A DNA stretch of 64,000 bases from Istiophorus platypterus. Its lineage: Eukaryota; Chordata; Actinopteri; Istiophoriformes; Istiophoridae. This document shows positions 49,501 to 58,592 of the stretch, in pieces. The position numbers and the translations under genes are program-made. The DNA is taken from assembly GCA_016859345.1 (NCBI GenBank), contig CM029124.1, forward strand, positions 17,581,480-17,645,479. Reading direction: 5' to 3'. The notes beneath the pieces are model-generated. The model saw only the letters and a program-made list of their open reading frames with translations, did not search any database and was not told the origin of the DNA. Positions within the stretch are counted from its first letter, which is position 1. Each line of letters starts with the position of its first letter.

Positions 49501-51106
49501 GACGAAGTGAACCATCATCTGGTGCCATTTACCTCTCACCTAGAGTTTGCCTAAATGGAAACAGAAAGGTTTAAGATCAAATACTTGGCTAATTTACCTC
49601 AAGAAAACTTACCCAAGTTGTGCTCAGTAAATGACAAAAGATTTATTCCAGAGTTGAAGCTCCCTATGTAGAGAAAGACACCGAGACAAAAACTGTGACT
49701 AAAATTACATTTGAATTAAAAAAGAATCTTAAAGCAACCTTCCAACATTTAGGTAATTATTATCTTTTTGTCCTTTTTTTTAAAGTAAATCTAGATGAGG
49801 ATAACAATATCAAATTTATCTTTATGTGTGTTCAGTCAAGAGATAGGACTTTTGCATAAGCAGAGATTTTGACTTGTCAGATAGGTGTTACTAAAGACAT
49901 TAATGAAGACTCTGTTGAGGTTAAGTGTCCTAATAAGCTGTACAGTGTGACAGTGAGCAAGCATTCACAAGTCTACAACCCTAAAACTGAAGCAGACATC
50001 ATTGATATCATTGTTTAAACCTTTTCCTTCTGTGATATGTCAAAATTTCCTCGGTGAAAAGGGTCTTATTGTACTTGGCTAAACATCACAGAGCTACCTC
50101 ACTATTGAGCACACAGAAGCAATTTGACATTAATCTTCTCATCTATCTCCCAGTAAGAAAGCAAACAACTGCATCTCTCAGAATATCAGAGCCTTGCATC
50201 ATGTGTGAGTTTCAATGAAACAGCACTGGAGGTGTAATCACTGTTACACTCACTTCTCTGAGGGCAGTCGGGCAGAGGAGCCACCTGGTAAGTGCTATGT
50301 AAGAACCTGGACCTTGTTTTCTCTTTATCCACCTCTTTGGTTGGCACAGCTTCTCTTTCTTCTCCAAACTGATCACTTAGTCCCTCTTCAGGCTCAGCTG
50401 CACTATCAGCACCGACCTTATTCTCAGCCTGCGTGAATCCCTCCTTTGACTCCTCTGCCTTTGCACTCTCCTTGTAACTCTCCTGGTCACCAGCAGCAAA
50501 GCTTCCATTGCCGCCAGACATATTTGCCATACTTTCCTCTGAATTAATGTCAAAGAATTGATCGTCATCGATGATATCAGAGGGAGTGGGTGGGATTAGA
50601 TTAATGACAGGTGGTGTCAGGAGACTTCCGGAAGCTGGTTTGCTATTGGTGGCGCTCTCGTGCAGTAGCGGGTCTTCCTCCTCTTCCTCATCATCTTCTC
50701 CGCTGGTAGAAGCGATGCCTCGTTTGACCTGAGGCTCTATAGGGAGTGAAGACAGAGGCTTCAGTTGTTTCTTTTTCAGAGTCCTTGGGCTGGCAGACAC
50801 AGAGCTGACTGAGAGGGCCTTGCTCTGTCTTAGGGTCAAGGCGTCCTCGTCAAGCAGGCTGAAGCTGGCGTTAACCATCCCCAGATCCTCCACTGTAATC
50901 TGGATGGCCTCCTTCTCACCTGATCCCCATTGATCCAAGTTTGGATGCTGAGGGCCCACATTAATCTTCATTTCCTGCTCCTCCAGAGGATCCTTCTCCT
51001 CGCCATACAAACACAAACAGCAAAACACCCTGCGTGAAAGACGCTGAGTGCTCCTTCTCCATGGGTGTATACGAGGCTGCTGTTTCTCTGCATTTGCACA
51101 TGCCAT
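36937..51106 (-). CDS. SAM / Ras-association / coiled-coil / PDZ scaffold protein, about 17 exons; family not recognised
   Basis: Exons in transcript order: 51106-50254, 49663-49613, 47694-47609, 47302-47173, 47060-47011, 45808-45703, 44792-44634, 44533-44416, 44326-44265, 43922-43797, 43694-43609, 43511-43350, 43245-43025, 42565-42442, (41282-41179 proposed), 40520-40463, 39264-39071, 37180-36937. All junctions are GT-AG. Phases agree throughout, except that 42442 to 40520 needs about 2 extra bases mod 3, which the proposed exon supplies. The total with it is 977 residues. The start is the first ATG after an in-frame TAG. Domains: acidic N-terminus (1-284), SAM (about 400-475), RA-like (about 520-610), coiled coil (about 645-780), PDZ (about 855-925). 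SAM and PDZ suggest protein interaction, and RA suggests binding a Ras/Rap GTPase, probably at the cell cortex; this is inference from domains. I cannot match this domain order to a named vertebrate protein. Confidence 0.8.
37387..38363 (+). mobile_element. Internally deleted Tc1-like transposon, copy 1, with both terminal repeats
   Basis: The left end is 'tcagccacaacattaaaacc' at 37387; the right end near 38363 is its inverted match 'ggttctattgttgtggctga'. The body is under 1 kb, shorter than the about 1.6 kb of complete Tc1-like elements. It matches several parts of a fish Tc1-like transposase gene but lacks the middle, including the first catalytic Asp region. The only good protein piece is the C-terminal part at 38052-38336 (LTWPPSSPGLNPIKHLWDVL). 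There the residue expected to be the catalytic Glu of NPIEHLW is Lys, so it could not be active. It is antisense to the host gene, in its last intron. Confidence 0.88.
39523..39665 (+). repeat. Dispersed repeat of the 'ggaatagtttgaca' family, intronic copy
   Basis: The sequence reads 'taaaggaatagtttgacatt', 'cttggaaatatgctt', then 'aactaccagcagctataaag' and 'ctcactacttacaagtt'. It is the start and end of the same family seen at 29270, with the middle replaced by an A-rich run. It lies in the intron between 40463 and 39264 of the SAM/RA/PDZ gene. Confidence 0.7.
42442..43511 (-). CDS. SAM/RA/PDZ gene, coiled-coil exons 12-14
   Basis: Exon 12 (43511-43350) ends with GKEERIRELNQQVDSLQNVI. Exon 13 (43245-43025) carries LVAFCSELKNIDGD and ELKQRLELVKGRLNEKRQSL. 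Exon 14 (42565-42442) carries QLEVRLLEKMKLNCQVFKEE and then VHLNRQVAHLQNALQESK. Heptad spacing of Leu/Val and the E/K/Q-rich composition indicate a coiled coil, probably for dimerisation. The exon 13 acceptor (TATCAAG|GAATTG) has a poor pyrimidine tract. The second ORF over exon 13 (to 42857) is a frame shadow. Confidence 0.75.
43609..44533 (-). CDS. SAM/RA/PDZ gene, Ras-association-like exons 8-11
   Basis: Exon 8 (44533-44416) is a Ser-rich linker (SLGPRNVETIPATLESVSKS). Exon 9 (44326-44265) gives NYLVQRNSQLIEITI. Exon 10 (43922-43797) gives SEQIVHLRTPKETTVGKIMD and then LCIKMLGMTEDKSLFTMKEK. Exon 11 (43694-43609) gives EELLADQQIGSLLTSTSDN and then TQLELHLYKM. Together these have the beta-beta-alpha layout of an RA/RBD ubiquitin-like fold: two strands, a TTVGKIMDLCIKMLG helix, an E-x-x-L-x-D-Q-Q turn and a final strand. 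Ras-family binding is inferred from the fold, not shown. Confidence 0.72.
44046..44075. repeat. (AATA)n microsatellite
   Basis: About 30 bp of AAAT/AATA units, in the intron between RA exons 9 and 10 of the SAM/RA/PDZ gene. Confidence 0.9.
44634..45808 (-). CDS. SAM/RA/PDZ gene, SAM-domain exons 6-7
   Basis: Exon 6 (45808-45703) encodes the first half of a SAM domain (LGELNTDEVCQWFTNIGLQK, then CLPFIRG). Exon 7 (44792-44634) encodes the second half (EANLCGADIASVDVNTLDIL, then HITTLEDREQLLSSIYNEL). The W in VCQWF, the small-to-hydrophobic pattern of the central helices and the L-I-x-x-L-x-D-R-x-x-L-L end match the SAM consensus. The glutamate codon is split across the intron. The exon 7 donor, CTCG|GTTCAC, is weak but is the only one that keeps phase. 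Confidence 0.82.
47011..49663 (-). CDS. SAM/RA/PDZ gene, linker exons 2-5
   Basis: Four short exons join the N-terminal region to the SAM domain. Exon 2 (49663-49613) gives SFNSGINLLSFTEHNL. Exon 3 (47694-47609) gives DLSYRDVSCSDMLKAKLCLL. Exon 4 (47302-47173) gives RPITRSCSLGDTLGRSATFH and more. Exon 5 (47060-47011) gives SYMPQSKDQNGNFPEK. They are too short to stand out alone, but their phases chain exactly (1, 0, 1, 0), which is the main support. No known domain is visible; the Ser/Arg pattern in exon 4 (RSCSLG, RSATF) looks like kinase or 14-3-3 sites. Confidence 0.65.
50085..50190 (-). repeat. Dispersed repeat of the 'ggaatagtttgaca' family, fragment in intron 1
   Basis: The fragment 'attaatcttctcatctatct', 'cccagtaagaaagcaaacaa' is the reverse of the repeat's 5' part. 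It lies just downstream of the first coding exon of the SAM/RA/PDZ gene. Confidence 0.55.
50254..51106 (-). CDS. SAM/RA/PDZ gene, first coding exon (acidic N-terminal region)
   Basis: This exon encodes residues 1-284, beginning MACANAEKQQPRIHPWRR. A TAG lies in frame upstream, so this ATG is the likely start. A Cys patch (RRVFCCLCLYGEEKD, near residue 28) could be palmitoylated. Later come a serine cluster (KALSVSSVSASPRTLKKKQ), an acidic run (GEDDEEEEEDPLLHE) and proline-rich PPVINLIPPTPSDI, all typical of a disordered, phosphorylated tail. The donor is AGAGAA|GTGAGT at 50253-50248; the open frame beyond it is intron read-through. Confidence 0.8.
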
Positions 51107-51299
51107 AGCGGTGGCCGTCCGACGATACGCTGGCTATACTGCTAAACACACATTTCTTCAGTCTGATCAGATAAACCTGAAGAGACTGAGGAGAAGATAA
51201 ACAACCATCCAAACCTCTAGGATAAAAAACTGCCCTGTGATAGAAGCCAGAGCGTCTGCACATAACACCAACACTCATCTGCAATACATGTTGCTAAGG

Positions 51300-54200
51300 A
51301 GAGGAGTGAAAAAACAGATCAATTCATGATCGCAGGGTCAGGTGAACACTTGAAGTGAATGCTGGGCTTAATCAGCATGCTTTGATATGTTAAGCAGCAT
51401 CATTGTAGTTGCAGCTTGGGGCTGTGATGAGACACCAATACCCTGCCAAAATAAGATCGTAGATCGTCGATGTAGATGATAACAAGAAAAATAAATTGCT
51501 AAAAATAAAATCAGATTAAACAGCGTGCCTGTGTGCATATGAATGCATTTGTGAGGGAGTGTGATTATATTATTAGAAGTCTCTTGTTCAATTTTTTGTG
51601 CATCATCTGTCGGAGACTTACAGCATGTTTGGAAACAGGTGAGACTATGGGCTGGCGGATGTTTGGCTCATACAGCCCGTATGGCATCAGATGACATTTC
51701 CTTCATTCCACAGGCCCAGTCCTGTTCTCTGCTACCTGATAAGTCATCCAGCATCAGCTTAAAACCATTTTGCCACACCACCCACATTGAGGGATTTGTA
51801 TGAAAAGATGATATCCATGTTTTGTTTCTCATGCCCATAAGTGACAGTAGAGTGATGGGAATAATTACTCCTCCAGCAGTATCCGCCTCTCATCTTGCCC
51901 TCTCCCTTTAGAGTGAAAAGGAAGCTGCTACTGTTTGTTTCTTTAACTCTGCCATTACTTTCTTCAGTTTCCCCCATGTCTGACCCCCTGGTTCTCCCTT
52001 TAAGAAATTTAATTCCTGTCATTAAAATCAAGTTTTCAGAAGTAAGGACGTTTACCAGTTTACAATGTATGAAATCGGGATTTACTTCCTAGGGTTTTAA
52101 GTTTATTCTACATGCCTTTTTAAAATCATAAACATAAGCACCAGTGTATGATATTAACCACATTTGTATGGATTACTCAGCTCTAAGTTTTATTTAAAAT
52201 CTACAAAGGTTACCTCAATTAGGGTATTTTACTGCACTGACTATTTTTTTTCCCCAATAAGTGCTGGCCTCAGACACAATAACTGTCTCAAATTAGGCTA
52301 AACAATTTGTTGGCTCGTAGTAGCACAATTTCTGAACGCTGGCAGCATAAATGAGCAAAAGTAGATCATTCTGTTTTTCTTACTGCCCCGAGCTTTTCAG
52401 GTAATAATGCTCCAGGGAGACTCTGTTGCTAGGCACAACTGCAGCACCTTGAGGTGAATTCAGTGGGAGGTAAGCTGACTATTGACAGACTTAGAGGAGG
52501 GTTGAAGAGTCTTTGTAGGAGAGTGAAAAGTTCTTTTATACCCATGAAACTCAGAGACCCAAATGATGGTTTCCACTGGGAGAAAAGGTGATATGAAGTG
52601 AGCAACATGGCCTCAAAATTAGCGGCAGAAGAGAAACTATTTGGGCTCAGTTTACCTCAAATTTGAGCATGACACAGCAAAGCTAAAAGGCCAGGACGCA
52701 AGAGAAGTAAGGGGATAATGCATTAGAAAAAAGAAACCTGTCCCCCACTTAAAAACAGCTGCAAACTATTTTTGAAATTAAGCATTCAAGTGAACTATAG
52801 AAAATGCATGTAAGTCGAATAATTTTACTTTGTTAAACCACTGTGCAGTAGAGTTTTGGGGGGGGGGGTTTGAAAGTAGGGGTGAGTGACATAATCCGGG
52901 TCAATACTGCGTTCCCATCGAAGGGGGGCAGTAGAGAGCAGGTGCACAACACCGACAGGACATAAAACAGGACTCACCGATTCTTAGAGCAACCTCCAAT
53001 GGTATTCACAAGTCTGGATAAAGTTAAACCACACAAGTGCTTTTCATTCGGGGCCTAGTGAGGCCAGCTTTCAAGATATCTTGATCTGGTATTTTAAAGA
53101 ATATCAAGTTTTGTCATAATCCTTTTTACATGTTGTTTGAATATACATAAGCGGTAGGGGAACGCAAAGATATATGTAGGATTAATGTTCTGTCTCCTTT
53201 ATACGGGTCATGTTTGAAATTAGCTGAAAATCTGTGACCTTACCAGCAGATTTATGAAAAATGAGTTCCTTATGATAAATGTTGGGAGGCAGTGTAAGTG
53301 ACAGAGTAGACAGAGATGAATGCTTCACAGCTGCCATAGCCAGGGGCCATTTGTGGGAGAGATGGCTGAGACAGACACTGAAACCCACTAGTCTCCACTC
53401 TCTGAGTGACGATGTAAATTTATAACTCTATTCCAATTATTTATCTTTAACTTAGCTTCTTGGATTTCTGTGACTTTCTTCATGCATTTGTGAAATTGCA
53501 TCACTGGACTCCATTGCACATAGTGAGTTAGTCTACATGTCCAGACATAGGTCTCCAAGCATCTGAGCATTCTCTGAATGTGTTTTTACTGGTCTCACAA
53601 CCAGAGAGTGGTAGATTTTTTGGACAGCCCCCAGACGGCTGTGCAGCCAACATCAACACCGACCCTCAGCTCTGGGAGGGCTCCTTTCTAAAACACCCTC
53701 ACCTCTTTCTCCGTTGCAGCTCTGTGAAACATGTTGAACATTTCCTGTGACAGTCATGTTTCCATAGGCATCAAGAATCTGGGTCTGTCGTCAGACTATG
53801 GGATGAACTAGTCATTAGTCCTGTTGTGAACATGAACCTGTTTGGACAATGAACCTGTTTGGACATACAGAGAATTTACACAGGCGCATACACTCACAAA
53901 TAAAGAAAGAAATAGAGGATTTTTTTTTTCCTCTGCTTTAATTCACAGAAGAGGACAATGCTTCAACCTGTCTGTAACTGCAGTTACTAAAGAAGAAAGC
54001 GGCATGATTCACGTTCCAGAGTAAAGGAATGTCACCTCTTCTTGTGAGACTAGTAGGAATTTTATTACTTCAGAATAACATCCACAACCCTCTTTATATT
54101 GTAAAGGATGGTGAGCAGCCACAGAGAGCCAAATAAGGCGGTGGCATTCTAAGAGCAGCAAAGGGGGGGGGGGGCTGCAAAAATAAGCATATTCAAGTGA

Positions 54201-57200
54201 GGATGTTGAGTTCCTGATTCAACAGATAAAACAACACATCACAAATTGAGCCTTTCACCACTGAGCTTCTTTGAAACAGATGCATCCATTTTGCTCACAC
54301 CGATCTTCCTATTTTTGCTTGCCACCACCAGTCCTCTTGAAAGTCGGACCAAGTGTGCCAAATATTTGCAGTTTCCCCTGTGGCTGATACCTAATAGCAT
54401 GAGAAAAGGAGTCCGGTGGGGGGAAGGAGAGGGCAGTGACCTTGAGAACTTTTGCATTGAACTTTCCCCTCCACCCCTCCCTCACCCGTCAGTCCTCCGC
54501 TCCCTAATCAATTACTGTTGGCAGTCAGGAGACCACCAATGATTAGCAGCAGCAAGGCAGACGTGGTTTGGGGGTTGCAGTGTGGGATGTGGGAGGCTGG
54601 GGGGTGGCGCGTGGGGTAAAGGAGAAAGAAAGCGGTCTTACAAACGGCTTTGATCAAAACACAGCCGCAAGAAAAAAGAAAAAAAAAAATTCAACGAGAC
54701 CCCCCTGGTTTAAATGAAACTGTAGGAGTTTTATTTATCTATGAGAATGAAAGACGGCATCTTTTTGTATTTTGTCTCTCAGACTATCATGTGAGCAGGC
54801 AGCTGTATGTCCCAAATATTGTTTACAGTCTCACATGCACAGTACAAACTAGCCGAGACCGGCGGGCTCTAAGACAACAACACAGAAACACCACACATAA
54901 ACACAAACCTTTTTTTGGTGTTGTTGTTGTTGTTGTTGTTCAGGTCTTTGAAGCAGGAGGGAAATAATTTACAGGCTCTTTTTTTTTTATGAGAATCTGT
55001 ACTGTTCCCACGCCCAGTGTGGCAGGAAAGCTCCACAAAATCATTTGTCTTAGATTGGCTGATTGGGTTGCTGGAATCTTAGTATGTCTTTGACGATGAT
55101 GGAAGTTTAATTTGATGAGAGGAACTCTCCCACCACACCCACCCACAACTGCCCTCATCTCACTTTTATTCTTTACTCTTTTTCTCTCAATCTCTGATTC
55201 ATCAATCTCTCTCCTTTAAGTTCCCAGTCTTATCTTTTTTATAGAGTGAGAGTGAGGGTAACAGAGGAAAGGGGGACAACACTTCTGCAGACGTCAAATA
55301 TTTTTGTGTGATTAATTCTCCACTCTCATGCATAATGATCAAGGGCAAGAATGCAAGAGGCAACTTATGGGTGAGAGGGAGAGAGTGAGAAAGATATACA
55401 TGGAGAGAAAGATAAAATAAAGAGAGATGAAAGATGAACAAAGAATGAAAGACAGAAGATATGAGCAATGGAAACATAGATACAATATCTGACTCCATTC
55501 AACATATCATACTGCAATGGGCTCACACAAACCTGCTCTACATAATATGGCTTCAATGGCTAGTCATTTCTCCATTTTCCATGGTCACAATTAATGGTGT
55601 TATGAGCATCACTGGAAAGCCTCAACTAAACAGTTGTGTCTACAACTTTCCCATGGGAACACCATTTTGTGTAGATGCCAAGCACTTTGAAGTGATATGG
55701 TTATCTCTTTTCACTGATGTTCTCCTTGGGGACTTGTGCTGTTGAGATAGCTTTGAGGAAATAAAGTCAAATCAAATTAAGTTTTATCTGTAATTTCAGA
55801 GCCAAAAAGGATTATCATGATACATCACCGAGCAATGCAGGCTGGACTCTGACTCGAGCGGTTTGGAATCCTGTCCGTGGTATTGTCTGCTGTGCTGGGT
55901 TTGTCTTTGTCATGAGATGTTTTTCACAGTCAGACAAGTATGGTCACTGTGATGTCCACAGCCAGAGCATCTGAGCCTCATCAGGCAGGCATTTCAAAGC
56001 TGCTGTCATGGGCATTTAGAAGGGGGCAGACCAAAGACAATGGCTCACTATTGGCAACTTGTCCACTTGGTAGCCCCTTTGAGGTTTCCTAACGATGCCT
56101 GTGCCCTCATAGAAATCACTGCAAATTAATTTTAACACTAAGTGAAAGGACAGATTAGTGCCGAGAGGATGGCACAAAGGGTGTTAAATATGGCGAGCAG
56201 CATGCTAGACCACAGGCCAGGCCTGGGACACATTACCCACAGCTGCCAACACTGACCTATTTTCACCGAGCCAGCTTAAAGATTTTTAGCATCCTCTATT
56301 GTGCAGGGTTCCTGCAAAGCACATCATTGAAGTCTTATCTGCATGACCCCCTTTGGGCACGGTGCCCTTTGATGGCTCTCGTAACGGCAGTGATGGGGTT
56401 TTAATTAAGTGTGGCAGGTTATTAGATGGTCCATATTGATCTCGAGGGTTAGGGGCAGATGCTGCAAGAAACAAGCAGGGGGAAATAGCTCTACAAAGAA
56501 TACAAACAAGGGCTCAAACTATTGTGGTGGAGACTTCAGTGACAAACACGACCCTCACTCTTAAACCAAGAGAGAAAAGTGATTTCAGATTCAATTAACT
56601 TCTTTGTAGAAGGAAATAGTGAGCAGATGGCAACAATAGTCACGGGCCTCACCACAATCAGCACTGTTCATGGACATCTTTTCTTTGGGATAAATTTACC
56701 GTGGCCTCATGAGGTTTTCATTGAAGTGTTAGCACTAGGAGGTGAAGCTTGCCAACAGGTCAATGGCATTAGAGACATGACAGAGGTCCAAACCATCAGA
56801 CTATTTTATGTAAACTCCTTCTGACACCATAAAAGATTCGCTTTGTCTGCTTAAATTTTGTCAGTTTGATTCTTGGGGGAGAAAGTGCTTATTATTATTT
56901 TTTTTGTGCAGGAAATGTGCTTAATGTCTTTTAACATCCTTTACTCCATATCATTTCATATTACACAAGTATTGACATGGTCGACCAACATTTATACATG
57001 TCAACATGTGGGTCGGTGAGGAAAAATTATCCTCTATATTGCTATGAATGGTAATGTAAAGGAATGTAAATATTGGCTAACCAGTTAAGAGTTACAGAGA
57101 TTTGTGATTGTTTTTGATGAGATCACAAGATGACAAAATTGTAGTTTATACAGTTCATGGGAGAAATTTGTGGAGACAAAGACTTGGAAGCAAGTCTAAG

Positions 57201-57737
57201 TTTGTCTGTCTGATACCACCATGGGAGCGGAGTGAGAACCGTATTTGAATGACGACCAAGTTTTTAACACAAATAAATCGCCTCCATTTAAGGCTACACA
57301 AATCTGATCTTTTGGAAAGTTGGTGACCCTTTTTGAGAGCAGAGACTACATTTCTAATTAGATTCATGCCATGGCTGAATGAGAGGGGAATGTGTTTACA
57401 TTTTTGAAATAACCATGAATTAAACAAATGTGACCAGGGAAATAATCCTGAAATGATTTTATTAACTAAGAAGTAAGGAAAGAGTTAGAGAATTGTAGCA
57501 GAAGGGTTATCTCCAAGACTTTCAAAGTGAGTTACATTCATTTATATAAGAGCTATTATGTGGTTTAGCCCTGCTCTAACAGTATACTTTCCTTTGAGGT
57601 CAAAACATGAGGTCAAAATTTGGCCTCATGTTAAAGACATACTGACATACTGTCATGTTTGTCATATTGATGTCGATAGCATTATGGATAATTACTCATT
57701 ATTGTCAACAATTGGTGATTTATCTGCGCTGCCATTG
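51300..57737. other. Upstream flank of the SAM/RA/PDZ gene, no supported gene
   Basis: No coding exon was supported. The promoter of the SAM/RA/PDZ gene is expected near 51100-51350, but no TATA or CpG-rich core stands out, and a non-coding first exon further up is possible. Blocks at 54430-54620 and 55980-56480 have a composition unlike the AT-rich surroundings. Confidence 0.55.
54918..54940. repeat. (TTG)n microsatellite
   Basis: Seven to eight TTG units in the upstream flank. The Val-rich ORF over it is a repeat translation. Confidence 0.92.
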
Positions 57738-58592
57738 GTAAACCAATCAACCAAAACACTAAAACCGCCTTCCTAATATCCTACTTGAGGTCCCCCTCAC
57801 ACTGCCACAACAGCATTGACTCATTGAGACATGGACTCTACAGAACCTCAGATAGTGTCCTGTGGCACCATGACCATGGATTGGAATTGATTTTCCAGCA
57901 CATCCCACAGATGCTTGATTGGATTGAGACCTGGGGAACTTGGAGGCCAAGTCAACACCATGAACTCTTTGTCAAGTCCCTCAGACCCGTCCTTTTCCTT
58001 CCTCAAACAGTTTTTGCAGTGTCACAGGATGCGTTATCCTGCTGAAAGAGGCCACTGCAATCAGGGAACACTGTTACTATGCAACAATGTTTAGGTAGGT
58101 GGTAATTGTCAAAGTAACATCTATGTGAATGCAAGGACCCAAGGTTTTGGAGCAGAGCATTTCCCATAGCATTCTAGGAGCTTTCAGTGGTTACTGGGGT
58201 CAGAATGGACACTGGACTGGTCTGCAGCTATTCGGTCCCTTATGCAGCGAGCTGCGATGCAAGTTGTGTTCTGACTTTCTATCATAGCCAGCATTAAGGT
58301 ACGGTAGCTCTTCTGTGTGATCAGACCACACAAGCAGGCCTTCACTCCCCACATGTATGGATGGGCCTTGGGCAGCCATGACCCAGATGTTGGTTTACCA
58401 ACTGTCCTCTTTGGACTTGTTTTGATAGGTGCTAACTACTGCATACAGGGAACACCTGGCAAGACCTGCCATAGCCATCACCATTTGACTCTGGTCCAAG
58501 TCGCTCTGATCCCTACACTTGCCCCTTTTTCTTCCTTCCCACAAATCAGCTCCGAGGAACTGACTGTTTTCTTGCTGCAGATCACAGGTATG
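57738..58592 (-). mobile_element. Internally deleted Tc1-like transposon, copy 2, 5' end truncated
   Basis: This is the reverse complement of the element at 37387-38363 over most of its length, including the same internal junctions. Its 3' terminal repeat is at the low-coordinate end ('caaccaaaacactaaaaccg', eroded). At the high end the similarity stops near 58592 ('aggaactgactgttttcttg') before the 5' terminal repeat, so that end is lost. Compared with copy 1 it lacks a further short piece near 58080. The ORFs over it are antisense shadows or broken transposase. Confidence 0.85.
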
